64,000 nucleotides of DNA from Notospermus geniculatus. Lineage: Eukaryota; Nemertea; Pilidiophora; Heteronemertea; Lineidae. Position numbers and translations under genes: made by a program. This document shows positions 43,869 to 53,895 of this stretch, one piece after another. How positions within the stretch are numbered: position 1 is the stretch's first letter; every line of letters begins with the position of its first letter. The stretch is taken from assembly GCA_002633025.1 (NCBI GenBank), contig NMRB01001707.1, positions 62,001-126,000 on the forward strand, read 5' to 3'. The notes under the pieces are model-generated. The model saw only the letters and a program-made list of their open reading frames with translations, did not search any database and was not told where the DNA came from.

Positions 43869-44602
43869 CATCCTGAAGAAGTCAGGTCCTCTTAGCTTAG
43901 CTCCCTAACTCGCACGCACGAGGCCCTGAACAAACCAGCAGCATTCTCTGGAGTACCACCGCAGAGAAAACAGGCGGCCAATCAGCGCGTCGCAATCAAG
44001 ATTTATGTTAATGAATTCTACTACGACTGTGTGTTGCTTATGAGGCGAGCGAAACCCTCGCTTCGGCCGTAAAATGCTGCACTATTTCATCATTTGGGCT
44101 TGAATTACATGGAATTTTCTGTGAATAATGTCGTATGCTATACATATGATGCTGTTAGTCGCTTCAGAATGCAGCGTATTATGTGGAATGGGAGATGCTT
44201 ACTCGTTGAAAGCCGTCGGTCAACTGAATCGCCCGCCATGTTGAGCGAGCTGGGATGCTGGTCACGTGACCAGTTGTCAGGCAACGTATCTGCTGTTCCG
44301 AGGGTGTTCTTCCCCACCGTAAAAGGAATACTATCGAAGTAAATAATCAAATTATGTGATCAAAACAGCTGAATGTATGATTGCGAACGTTTAAATAATA
44401 ATAATAACGATATTAGACAGCTCTAATTGCCGGCCTTTGTAGAATTTATTAGTTTCATATGCCTTCGACGAGGAATCAGTATAGGGAGTAAGCTATCTAG
44501 ACGTCATGGCCATACTACTCCAGGGAATGCTGCTGGTTTGTTCAGGGCCTCGTGCGTGCGAGTTAGGGAGCTAAGCTAAGAGGACCTGACTTCTTCAGGA
44601 TG
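43869..44602. mobile_element. 734-bp TIR element with 9-bp TSD (copy 1)
   Basis: Ends CATCCTGAAGAAGTCAGG and CCTGACTTCTTCAGGATG are the tips of inverted arms of about 90 bp (TTAGCTTAGCTCCCTAA, CGCACGCACGAGGCCCTGAA). AGTCACGCC is duplicated at 43860-43868 and 44603-44611. The interior includes GTCACGTGACCAGT and ACCGTAAAAGGAATA and has no transposase. A second copy lies at 55959. A 9-bp duplication is usual for Mutator-like (MuDR/Rehavkus) elements; this class is inferred. Confidence 0.95.
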
Positions 44603-45068
44603 AGTCACGCCATTTGTCTCAGGTAGAGTCACAAATATATCAGGCTTTGCCACTAGACAGATGCTTTCTCGATTCGAGATATTATTATCTCAAATACAAG
44701 ATAATTGTGTTTCAAAGGGCTTCAAGACAGCACTTATCTCAAGTGGAGATGAATATTTTTCTGTGTGATAGATGGTTTTGCACAAAAAATAAGTGCAACT
44801 TTTTGCCTGCATTTTTCTTTATGGGAACTTCCCAAGTTTATTTAAAGCTGAAGGGGAATTCCAGTGACCTACTTATTATAAACAGCGGCTGATAAGCAGA
44901 TACACGGTACATAGGACTCATGTGAGCCTACTGGAGTATACCATGAATCCGGGTCATCTTCGCTTCAACAAATAGTATCGCATTTTACTCATTCATTATC
45001 AGTTGTCACACTAGGCCTACCATTCCCGTGAATCTGAACCCAGGGCCGGGTCCAGGATTGACAGAAAG

Positions 45069-45399
45069 CACTGTGGGCTACCCGTCGAGGGTTATTAGAA
45101 TTACCCTCGACGCATGGCCGCCATTTTCCCAATCGGTTCGGGAAGATTTTTGCTCACTGTGACCAGTAGAGTGTAATTCGATGTTTTCAAAGGCAAATTA
45201 CGCGGCTCATCGGCGATTTGCAGAGAAAAGACAAGTACAGACGTGTGTGTGACAATTTTCTCTACATACCTGCTGAAAATGAAGCCGTGAATTTCACTCT
45301 ACTGGTCACACTGAGCAAAAATCCTCGCGAATCGATTGAGAAAATGGCGGCCATGCGTCGAGGGTAATTCTAATAACCCTCGACGGGAAGCCCACAGTG
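45069..45399. mobile_element. 331-bp foldback, CACTGTGGGC ends, nested
   Basis: CACTGTGGGCTACCCGTCGA and TCGACGGGAAGCCCACAGTG start arms of about 70 bp (GAGGGTTATTAGAATTACCC; ATGGCCGCCATTTTC). It interrupts a repeat whose intact form (GGTTGACAGAAAGGGGGGCG) is at about 6460. The 4 bases on either side (AAAG, GAAG) are a possible imperfect target duplication. CAC...GTG tips with 4 bp would suit Chapaev-type elements, inferred. Confidence 0.85.
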
Positions 45400-45499
45400 G
45401 AAGGGGGGTGTAGCTCGATGGAGGGGTGCGCACCCATTTGGCAATATCGGATGCATTTCCCTGGCATCTCAGAGCAAAATACAGTGTCACATGGGGACG

Positions 45500-45790
45500 G
45501 TATGAGGAGGACACTTTCACTGCGGACATTTGCCCCTGGATTTTGTCCCCCCCCCCCGACATTTAGCACTGTATGACCTCTACAGGTATGTCGTTTTCAC
45601 TCCGAAGTATTCCTCCTGAAACACCGCTTAGCTATTCTTCACTATACGGGATTTCTACGGCAGTAGTCTGCGTAATGCATCACCAGTATCCGGACACTCA
45701 CCCCGCAGGCCCCCTCCCGACATAGGACTTCTACCCTTAGGACATCTACCCCCTGGACATTTACCCCCGTAGGACTTTTGCCCCACCAGA
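45500..45790. repeat. GGACATTTACCCCC-type units, dispersed copy
   Basis: Repeated TAGGACTTCTACCC, TAGGACATCTACCCCC and TGGACATTTACCCCC words relate this stretch to 33235-33405. A C-run lies at about 45548-45557. Confidence 0.7.
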
Positions 45791-45799
45791 CAAACACAT

Positions 45800-46530
45800 T
45801 CTCAATTGTTTTTAGACGTTATGTACTAAGATATGATGCTTTTTATATAAATTAACACAAAAATGGGTCAAAATGCATAAAATGTCAATTTCTATTAGGT
45901 AGCCGCTTAAAACGTCCAAAGAATAGGCTTAGTTGATTCCGAGGTACCATGTTTCTATGTGTTGGTAATACATTTATGGGGTGTAATTCCAACCGTTACA
46001 AAGTTAGCTGTACATCGGGTCCCACTCTCCTGTACAAAGCTCAGTTGTTGCGTCCATCGGCGTCCAACGTTGAAGCCAGTTCACAAAATTGAATATGCAA
46101 ATTAAGTGGGTTCCCGCCGTGCGATTTTGGGGGATTTTGGATATGATGTCCAAGGTCACCTAATAAAACATTTAAAGCAAAAAAACCTTCTGTTGCAATT
46201 TGTTCCCGGTTAATTCCTAGATTTACTGGACTATAAGGGGGAACCCAGGCCTAGATACACACAAAAATATTCGCGAAGTGGGAAGTTTCTGAAGAGGGCA
46301 GCCATATTTAAGTCAACTCCAGCTGACTTAAGCCTCCTAGCTACCCGTCTTAACTTTAAGACACTTTTTGGCTTAAGTTTTTTTGAGAACTGCAGACTTA
46401 GGCCTAAGCCAGGTAAATTGAGGCTTAAGTCAACAAAACTGACTTAAGTTTCTTTGTGAAGCCGGGCCCTGGTCTTCAACTTTCTGACGTCCAGAGTGGT
46501 ACTGACGCCGGTCTCTGGTTACACCTGTGA
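45800..46530. other. 3' flank of the SLC22 gene; inverted CTTAAG words
   Basis: No exon. At 46310-46470, GACTTAAG, GGCTTAAG and CTTAAGCC words recur in both orientations, ending TTTGTGAAGCCGGGCCCTGG, a degenerate foldback close to the stop codon of the gene. Confidence 0.5.
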
Positions 46531-46758
46531 TCATGCAACAGAAAAGTGCACGGTTTTTTCGTCCGCCGCTTCCATGCCCCCAGCGTCCCTTGTCTTCATA
46601 CACGGACAGCATCGTTGTTCTCTGTGCCAAGCTTCAATTTCTTCGGCTGTTTCCGGCAATGGTCGGTTGACAGATTCAGGTAGAAGGAGTGTCAGAATGC
46701 CGACAGTGATGCTGAATATACCAAAGATAAGTCCGGGAAGCCAGTATATCATCCGCAT
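46531..46758 (-). CDS. SLC22 terminal exon: TM12 and C-tail
   Basis: Acceptor TCCCTTTCAAG. It encodes IYWLPGLIFGIFSITVGILT and LLLPESVNRPLPETAEEIEA, then a cytoplasmic tail with a CC-x-C cluster, ending in TVHFSVA and stop at 46531-46533. Confidence 0.92.
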   Translation of the reverse strand: MRMIYWLPGLIFGIFSITVGILTLLLPESVNRPLPETAEEIEAWHREQRCCPCMKTRDAGGMEAADEKTVHFSVA

Positions 46759-49700
46759 CTTGAAAGGGAAAAGGATTTAATGATAATTTTAGCCAAAAGT
46801 GATATTAAGAGCATGATATGTTCCTATTCTATCATTGATCCCTTGTTTGGGACCAGTCGCAGTCGCTGGCCAACTTCTTGGAGGTGATGAAGTGAAATTA
46901 ACGTACCAAAAGCGTTGAAAACGGTGCTATGGCCCCAGACACCTGTGCTGCAACTGACGAAACCCCTAGTGCGGAATTCCTGTAAATAAATTTTCAGCGT
47001 GAGCATGATAAAAAGTCCAAGCCACTTCGAAATATTAACCCAAAGCGTTAACCCAAGTCCGATTCCTTCCGACTGGATGCCTTCATCTATTTGGCTACGT
47101 GAGGTACAGTATTGAGAAGTTTTAATATTTTCTACAGACGTCCTGTACATGCCTTCGATTTCCTTCACGAAATAAGGTATAGCCTACATATACCTGTTCC
47201 GTCATTATCGGGTCTGCATACCTTGCATTTGTTGGGAAAAGCTCCAGCGTGTACATTATCAGAGCATTGAAGGTAAAAGTTGTGGCAAAGCGGCCGATGA
47301 TACTCAAAAATAGTATCAACGGCAAGAGGTTGGTACCATCCTCTGAAAGGTGGGAGAAAAGGTTGATTAAAACTCCGACCTGAAAATTCGGTAGTATGCC
47401 GTATAGGCCTATGTGTCTTCTCTGGTTTTGCGTCAGTGATGTCAATATACAGTCTACTCAGCGGCCACGGAAGCAATACTGACAGCGGCCGTCTCAGCTG
47501 ATTATGAAAAGGAATTGTAACGAACGGTTAGTCAGTTCCACTTCATTTCTTCGGACAGGATGCCCTGCATTGGAGTGCAACACCGGCAGGACTGATTTGA
47601 AGGAACTATTAGTATGCAAGGGTCAGATACCTGATTTCTCTGGCACAAATACAATCATTCCGAGGGAGACACCCGTAATGATATGAAAAATACACAGCGG
47701 TAGACGTCTTCCGTGTCTGGAAGTAAAAGGAGAGGAGACCATCATCAAACAGCCACGCCCGGGGACAGTCTATCGTTGTTCGGATCGACTTGCTCAAAAC
47801 GATGGTTCTGGACTGTGATTTCCGATAAGAAATCACCTCACTTTTCAAATGAAGGAAAATTCTGTAGCAGGGAGTAAGTTGATTCATTCCTTAGATCTAT
47901 ACATCGACCTGTTCAGAGTAAAAGAAAAGGCAGTATATTGATGACCAGGTGCCGTCGAATTTGAACTTACTTTTGAAGAACGTAGAGACAAAGGAAAACA
48001 GCTGGGAGTTCCGCCAACGTTTGATAAGGAAGAAATTGAGGTATCTGTCTCCAGCTAGTGATGCCGAGGAAAGAGCCAAGCCGAGATATACAAGACCGTT
48101 GACAAACCTGTGGCAGAAACCATGGAAATAAACTCCAACAAGGAATCAACAATACCAACATCTACCCGAGTGTTCAATGACACGTCAAATAATACAGGGA
48201 AGACTGTTGGCCGCCGAAAGAAGGTTTTCAGTCTCCCCTTGAAGACAAGACAAAAGAACAAGAATTACAAGGTATATTTACGAAAATGTTAGTTAATATG
48301 TCTAAATTATCATCTCGCCTGGTCAATTTTTGGCATCCAAGTTGTGATCCTCCCAAACAAACCTGTTGACTTACCAAAGACACAAAAGAACGAACATGTT
48401 TCTCAGCAACAGCTTATGCTTCAACGCAGTAAAAATATTATCACCCTTTTTAATCTTCGACTTATTCACGTCATCCTTAACGCCGTGTTTCCTTTTCATG
48501 ACTTTTCTAAATTTCTTCTTAAAAGTGACCTTTCCGTCTCCTTCCTTTTTACCAATATCGTTCTTGTCGATGTTAATCGTGGCAGACGGCAGCGGCTGCA
48601 TGCCGAGCTCGTTGTCAATCGCCATGGTATCAAGGATAGACCTATCGTGTGCCAGAGAAAAAGTCATGAGGGCTTGACGGGAACATGAAAAGGATCCCAT
48701 CAAACAGGCGAATAACGCGATCCTCAACTGGTTTGTCCTGCACTTTTGCGCCTGAACTCCGCGTTGGGCGCGTCGCTGCCTCCCCAAATGTGCAATGACG
48801 AAACAGCTTCGTGACGCTGACGTCATGAAACGCCAATATGGTTGTTGATTCGCAGTTTATTATGCAAAAAATAGCGATTTGAACAAACTCTATCGACGTG
48901 TAAAAAGCCTGTCCTATTGTTCAAACAGGGTCGGGAGACGGTGTTGTAAAACTAGATCTGTCTTCACCACGTTCATTCCTACGAAGCCTACCTTCGTCGG
49001 ATCGCCTGTCGTCATCCTCGATCCGTCCAAGCTTGGCATCGTCGACTGAATCAAACGGATGGTCAGGAATATGGACCTTGTTTATTTTGGCAGCTTTATG
49101 GATGATTTTTTCAGCCTTAGCTATCTTATTGTTTGTGACCAACCAGGGGATTGATTCGGGACATAACCTATATGAATAGAATCAGAAATGAGAATATTTT
49201 TATGGAATTCGAGAGAACTACTTAGTATGACGGACCAGAATCATGGGAAAGAGGGGGCACAGCCAGCACACATCGTGGAAAACCTCGGTCAAATTTTAAC
49301 ATCTTCGCAAAATTTCGAAATTTCCTGGTCAATTTTAAAGATTTTCCACAAAATAGAGGGGGAGGCACGGGCCGAGTGTGCCCCCTTGGATCCGCCCCTG
49401 AGTAAGCGATATGAAATTCACAACTCCCATCCGGTGACGAGAGATGAATGCCAGCAAATCGGGTTTCCCCGAGTTAAGAAAATCACAAGCTATAGACTTC
49501 GTCAAGTAAAAGAAAGTTTCTTTTTTAATTCTTACCAGCAAATAAAATAGGTTTTCCCCTATTTTCCTACAACAGTATTTGTGTTTTTTGGTCTTTACGA
49601 ACTTTAGAAACTCCAAGTGCGAACGCCCGTCTTTTTGTTCGGTGCTCTCTACGTGGCATCGAGCAGTGGGGATTGGAATTGGCGTTTCGGGGGCTTTGCG

Positions 49701-50673
49701 AAAACTCTCTATTACTGAGTAAGCTCCGTAAATGAAAGCTCTTTGTATTCTTACCAGTATCCCGACAAAGATATCATTGGAATGAGTGATAGGGCCAGCT
49801 GCAGGTGACGCCATTCACGGATCGCGTAAGCCAATCCTCCGTAGAAGAGTAGGGCCACCGCCCACCAGAAATAGATGAACTGGCCGGCGAAAGTACGCTG
49901 TTTGGCAGGGAAGATTTCACAGGAGGCTATGACGCCAGTAAGGGTTATTCCCTGGAAGTGAAAGATGTGAAAGCTCTTTGTATTCTTACCAGTATCCCGA
50001 CAAAGATATCATTGGAATGAGTGATAGGGCCAGCTGCAGGTGACGCCATTCACGGATCGCGTAAGCCAATCCTCCGTAGAAGAGTAGGGCCACCGTCCAC
50101 CAGAAATAGATGAACTGGCCGGCGAAAGTACGCTGTTTGGCAGGGAAGATTTCACAGGAGGCTATGACGCCAGTAAGGGTTATTCCCTGGAAGTGAAAGA
50201 TGAATGGAGCCATCAACATACTACAGGCACACACGGCGGCTACAGCGATGAAGTCAGTACCTAGTGTCCCTTCTAACTCCACTCGTCGCGGCGCATCGAC
50301 GTCGGACAGTTCGGCGACAGACCCCGCGACAGACGGACTTCCCGGTGACATTTTGTCAAAGGAGGATGAGAATAGGCGGAACAGTCGGGGAAAGCACCTA
50401 CCGGTAGTACCACTCCTGCCAGCATCCTTAAAATGATGAATGCAAAATACTCGTTGACCGCAGCAGTTGAAGCGGAGATTACACCGAGGAAAACGTGACA
50501 CGCGAGATGGACTGGTTTCCTTCCGAATTTGTCTGCCAGAGGCGCTAAGCTTCCACTGCCAACCATTGTTCCAATGACGAATATTGTCTGCGTCAACTCG
50601 GCGTAGAAGTTCCTCTCACAGACTAAATCCCACTGAAATGGTAATGAAATGGCCAGGGCCATTGTGCTCACCT
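46531..50673 (-). CDS. SLC22-family organic ion transporter (MFS), 5' partial
   Basis: Nine exons on the minus strand join with consistent phases: 50402-50673, then 49990-50186 or its duplicate 49755-49951, then 48992-49167, 48375-48672, 47971-48107, 47631-47716, 47222-47342, 46907-46979 and 46531-46758. The product shows SLC22 hallmarks in order: QWDLVCERNF, LADKFGRKPV (MFS TM2-3 loop), ILRMLAGVVLP, KQRTFAG, AIREWRHLQLALSL, IPWLVTNNKIAKAEKII, GLVYLGLALSS, LAGDRYLNFF, HGRRLPL, ELFPTNARNSALG, and LLLPESVNRPLPETAEEIE. It would be a plasma-membrane transporter moving organic ions. The N-terminal exon (TM1 and the large extracellular loop) is not found, and may lie in repeats or the gap at 52339. 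Exon 47971-48107 has an apparent single-base loss. Substrate and ortholog cannot be named. Confidence 0.9.
46907..46979 (-). CDS. SLC22 exon: TM11 start
   Basis: Acceptor AATTTATTTACAG, donor CTTTTG|GTACGT. It encodes NSALGVSSVAAQVSGAIAPF, the conserved R-N-x-G-x-G-like segment after ELFPT. 73 bp, phases 2 to 0. Confidence 0.92.
47222..47342 (-). CDS. SLC22 exon: TM9-10
   Basis: Acceptor CCCACCTTTCAG, donor GCAAG|GTATGC. It encodes DGTNLLPLILFLSIIGRFAT and NALIMYTLELFPTNA. The ELFPT motif is typical after TM10. 121 bp, phases 1 to 2. Confidence 0.92.
47631..47716 (-). CDS. SLC22 exon: TM8-9 linker
   Basis: Acceptor TTTTACTTCCAG, donor AAATCAG|GTATCT. It encodes HGRRLPLCIFHIITGVSLGM and IVFVPEKS; the GRR motif is the second MFS signature. 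86 bp, phases 2 to 1. Confidence 0.9.
47971..48107 (-). CDS. SLC22 exon with apparent 1-base deletion
   Basis: Acceptor TTCTGCCACAG, donor CAAAA|GTAAGT. One frame gives FVNGLVYLGLALSSASLAGD and RYLNFF. The rest, in another frame, gives LAELPAVFLCLYVLQ; both are standard SLC22 blocks. The exon is 137 bp, while splice phases require 138, so one base is missing near CTTATCAAACG (about 48020-48030). Either a sequence error or an inactivating mutation. Confidence 0.85.
48375..48672 (-). CDS. SLC22 exon: long central loop
   Basis: Acceptor CCCGTCAAG, donor TG|GTAAGT. It encodes ALMTFSLAHDRSILDTMAID, a basic stretch (KKKFRKVMKRKHGVKDD), and ALKHKLLLRNMFVLLCLW, which completes into the next exon as W-FVNGLVY. 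The loop is longer than in typical vertebrate SLC22 proteins. Phase arithmetic (2 + 98 codons + 2) fits both neighbours. Confidence 0.85.
48992..49167 (-). CDS. SLC22 exon: start of central cytoplasmic loop
   Basis: Acceptor TATTCATATAG, donor GACGAAG|GTAGGC. It encodes LCPESIPWLVTNNKIAKAEK, the usual PESPRWL-like motif at the start of the large loop (here PESIPWL), then KINKVHIPDHPFD and an acidic/basic stretch. Length 176 bp, phases 2 to 1. Confidence 0.9.
49217..49405 (+). mobile_element. GGATCC-end repeat within an SLC22 intron
   Basis: GAGGGGGCACAGCCAGCACA at the left and GTGCCCCCTTGGATCCGCCC at the right are roughly inverted (GGGGGCAC/GTGCCCCC). It resembles the terminus class of the element at 6446 (CGGATCC ... 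GGGGG). Confidence 0.55.
49755..49951 (-). CDS. SLC22 duplicated exon, copy 2 (WAVA form)
   Basis: Identical to the preceding exon apart from one base that changes WTVA to WAVA; the splice sites are preserved. The exon is 197 bp, so including both copies would break the frame, and only one can be used per transcript. The neighbouring intron sequence carries a solo half of the MITE seen at 38311. Confidence 0.85.
49990..50186 (-). CDS. SLC22 duplicated exon, copy 1 (WTVA form)
   Basis: Acceptor TTTCACTTCCAG, donor TG|GTAAGA. It encodes GITLTGVIASCEIFPAKQRT ... FIYFWWTVALLFYGGLAY ... REWRHLQLALSLIP. It enters in phase 0 and leaves in phase 2. The stretch of about 235 bp containing it is repeated at once downstream with one visible base change. 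Confidence 0.9.
50402..50673 (-). CDS. SLC22 exon (first visible): TM2-TM4 region
   Basis: Acceptor CTTATCACAG precedes the exon; donor CCG|GTAGGT ends it in phase 0. It encodes FQWDLVCERNFYAELTQT, the MFS signature ADKFGRKPV, and YFAFIILRMLAGVVLP. It enters in phase 1, so at least one upstream exon is missing. Confidence 0.9.
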
Positions 50674-50889
50674 CTGTGATAAGTCTCTGTGGTTAAGTGT
50701 GAAACTGTGACTCTCATGGCGAATGTTGAAGGATCAGCACAGATAAGATAAAGCTGAACACACCAAGAAGTATTTTTATGGTCTGATCAGTATTATCAGT
50801 CAATGACATAAACTCAGGTGATGGTACCCAGAAGTGCAATTTATATACAAGTGGTATTTATGAACAAACTGCTTTCCTGTCTAGGTCAC

Positions 50890-51336
50890 AGATGTCAAAA
50901 ATTCTATTTTTCAATATGGCCACCTGGTGGCCACACGTGACATTCATTGGGATGCCATGAAATGTGCCACCAAACAGCGAATTTTGAACTTTGACCTCTG
51001 TGACCTTGAAAAGTAGGTCAAATCAAAAACCCGGGATTTATGTGGTGTAGTCTCATCAGAGGAACCTACCATAAAAGTCTTGTGTTTCTAGCTAACAGCG
51101 TTCAGGAGATACGGCCAAAAGAAGGTTTTCACAAAGCACCCCTACAGGCCAGAATGTACAAGCAGCAGCGCTAAGTTTCGGCCCAGAGATAGTTTTTACC
51201 ATAGGCTACCTGTACACCAAATTTCAAGTTTCTAACCCAAGCGGTTTAGAAACGTGCCACCCATGTTAACGACGACGGACGACGACGACGGACGACACAC
51301 CATGAGAGAAGCTCACCTCACAGAGGTGAGCTAAAA
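50890..51336 (-). repeat. TTAGCTCACC-type repeat, inverted copy
   Basis: Ends CACCTCACAGAGGTGAGCTAAA. Inside are (GACGAC)n (about 51270-51298), CTTGAAAAGTAGGTCAAATC and ATATGGCCACCTGGTGGCCA, the complement of the CCAGGTGGC word of the copy at 9163. It sits directly upstream of the first visible SLC22 exon, where the missing exon would be expected. Confidence 0.85.
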
Positions 51337-51491
51337 AGTTAGGCCAGCAGCACACACACAAACACAGTCTGCTGTAACGTTACGAATACGTCATCAGCGT
51401 CATTTACGGAAAAGAAAAAAAACCGCCATAGCGTGAGATAGGGGCCGGCGATTTTTTATTGAATTTTTTATCGGCAAACATCTACATGTAA

Positions 51492-51644
51492 AGCCGCCCA
51501 TACACGGCGCAATATTATTGCACAATATGGGGCCCAAATGGGTGGTCGTGTGCTTTCGCATTATGGGTGGAAGAAAGACTGGCAATAATTTTGCCCATTG
51601 TGATCCTCATATTGTGCAATAATATTGATCGTGTATGGGCCGCT
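51492..51644. mobile_element. 153-bp TAA-flanked foldback MITE
   Basis: AGCCGCCCATACACG and CGTGTATGGGCCGCT, with inner AATATTATTGCACAATATG and ATATTGTGCAATAATATT. TAA on both sides (51489-51491, 51645-51647), consistent with PIF/Harbinger. Confidence 0.88.
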
Positions 51645-51947
51645 TAACTTGCTAAAAAGTCATCATTAATCAGTGTTAACACGACGACGGGAATGTTAAT
51701 AGCAACGTCAATATCATAATGCGTTGTTATTTCATTTGCTGATTGTCCCAAACTCTGTTTTTGTCAATCGTTAAATTGGGGCACCAGTTCGCTGTCCTGT
51801 GCATCATTGTGAAATTCATGGATGCGGCCCATGCATGGCATGCTGTGTCTACAAGTGCTGTAGACCGTAGGCCGGAGTGGATCTGTAGTCGGTCCCCAAT
51901 GGTCTTGCCAGGGATACTAGTACATGTAATTCCAAGCCATTTTTGGC

Positions 51948-52240
51948 TCACCGGTGAGCTTTTGTCGTGGTGCACCGTCCGTCGTCCGTCGTCGTCGTCC
52001 GTTAGCCGGGCACGTTTCGTAACCGCTGGAGCTATTGATCAGAAACTTGGTACATATACATGTAAATGTATACCCCTAGGTCAGCTGACCTACATGGATG
52101 ACACCAAGTTTCGGTGCGATTCGAATCTTAGCTTGGCCTCCTGGTGGCCAAAACCAAAAACACAAAAAGTGCAATAACCCCTGAACTAATGACTGGATCA
52201 CCTCCAAATTTTCGTGGTGAGAAATCAAACCGGTTTGATT
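51948..52240 (+). repeat. TTAGCTCACC-type repeat, copy before the gap
   Basis: TGGCTCACCGGTGAGCTTTT, GTCCGTCGTCGTCGTCCGTT and AGCCGGGCACGTTTCGTAAC, as in the copy at 9163. It stops near the assembly gap. Confidence 0.85.
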
Positions 52241-52338
52241 TTCAGGGACTCGTGGTTACCACAGAATTTCCGTGGTGAGTGGTCGTTGCCGGCCACAGCA
52301 CACTTGGCCACTTTCATGGCAACCACAAAAATTGCCTG

Positions 52339-52688
52339 NNNNNNNNNNNNNNNNNNNNNNNNNNNNNNNNNNNNNNNNNNNNNNNNNNNNNNNNNNNNNN
52401 NNNNNNNNNNNNNNNNNNNNNNNNNNNNNNNNNNNNNNNNNNNNNNNNNNNNNNNNNNNNNNNNNNNNNNNNNNNNNNNNNNNNNNNNNNNNNNNNNNNN
52501 NNNNNNNNNNNNNNNNNNNNNNNNNNNNNNNNNNNNNNNNNNNNNNNNNNNNNNNNNNNNNNNNNNNNNNNNNNNNNNNNNNNNNNNNNNNNNNNNNNNN
52601 NNNNNNNNNNNNNNNNNNNNNNNNNNNNNNNNNNNNNNNNNNNNNNNNNNNNNNNNNNNNNNNNNNNNNNNNNNNNNNNNNNNNNNNN
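52339..52688. other. Assembly gap (350 N)
   Basis: Run of Ns. Open frames reported across it are meaningless. Confidence 0.99.
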
Positions 52689-53032
52689 GAGGATTGTCAT
52701 ATTCTGTTGAAGTACAATGAGTTTTGCAATACTTTGAAATAGGTGATTTTAACACTTTGAAAACCAGTGTCTCCCCTTATTCTTGGCACCAGTCATTATT
52801 GCAAATCTATTACCATGATGTATACTAACACTAAATAAAGATTACAGACTTGACTTGACGGTGTATTTAACACCACTAATAAACGATATGTCCATGCTGG
52901 TGTATGTTGTATCATGGCTTTTTGGAACAAAACGCGTGTAACATTTCAAAGTGAGAAATAACAATGGGTATCGACTTTGTATTAAGTCAAAGGAGGGTTA
53001 TATGACATAATCGAGATGTTAAAGGGCCTCTA

Positions 53033-53602
53033 CAGGGTGTTTCAAAAAAAAGTTGTCATCTCTAAAACATCTCCTGGAACCCAAACCCGTGAATATTTTT
53101 GGCTTAGATTTGGTCTGTAGATAGGTCAGGATTTATGGAGGAGTGGTAGAAAATTAGGCTCTGAAAGATTTATGCGTAGATGAATAAGAGGCCTCAGACT
53201 GAGCAGGCGCAAAATGCAAAAAACCCAAAGATCAGAAAGCAGTGAAACATTTATTTCATTTGTTGCGTACAGAATTTGCCAGGCATGCCAGGATTACTGG
53301 AATCTACCTTCCTCATGGCCACCATTGTCCCTCCAAGAGTTCCCTTCAGCCCAATCGTTGAAATGTCCTCAGCGCATTTACATCATCATGCTTCTTTTAT
53401 TGTTTGGAAGAAAACTGCATTTTGGACCCTTTTACTTTTGGGGTCACTGTTCCATCATAACAAGACACCATCATAAAAACGTTACATAAACATTATGAGT
53501 ATGTCTACACCTAACAGCTTACAAAATCTGAGCCAAAAATATTCACGGGTTTGGGTTCTAGGAGATATTTTAGAGATGACAACTTTCTTTTGAAACACCC
53601 TG
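53033..53602. mobile_element. 570-bp TA-flanked element, CAGGGTGTTTC ends
   Basis: CAGGGTGTTTCAAAA and TTTTGAAACACCCTG begin arms of about 80 bp (AGTTGTCATCTCTAAAA, GAACCCAAACCCGTGAATAT). TA is on both sides. The intact target CTCTAGAGGCAG exists at about 42966, giving the empty site. Tc1/mariner-type by target duplication; no transposase motif in the interior frames. Confidence 0.92.
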
Positions 53603-53895
53603 TAGAGGCAGCTCGCTATTAGGCTACTAACAGTAGGCCTACTTCCACTATGCAACAGATGGCGCTAGTAACCATGAAGTCATGAATTACTGTGAATCAA
53701 ATGTTGATATTTGATGAAATTTTACTTCAAAAGTGATGCCCAAGTTGGATCCTCATGCCACCAATTCTGTGTTAGTGATCATATCAATATGCACTAACAA
53801 GCTGTCTCTAAGGGGCCTTTTAAGAAATCGCTCCGTTAACAGTAACACTAACACTACGCTAACGTTATTTTTTACACTGCAAATGTACCCCTTAA

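Noticed and set aside
52214-52755. Open frames of 128-176 codons
   Set aside because: They are mostly Ns across the assembly gap.
53214-53489. 91-codon frame inside the TA element as a transposase remnant
   Set aside because: No DDE/D motif or helix-turn-helix could be seen.
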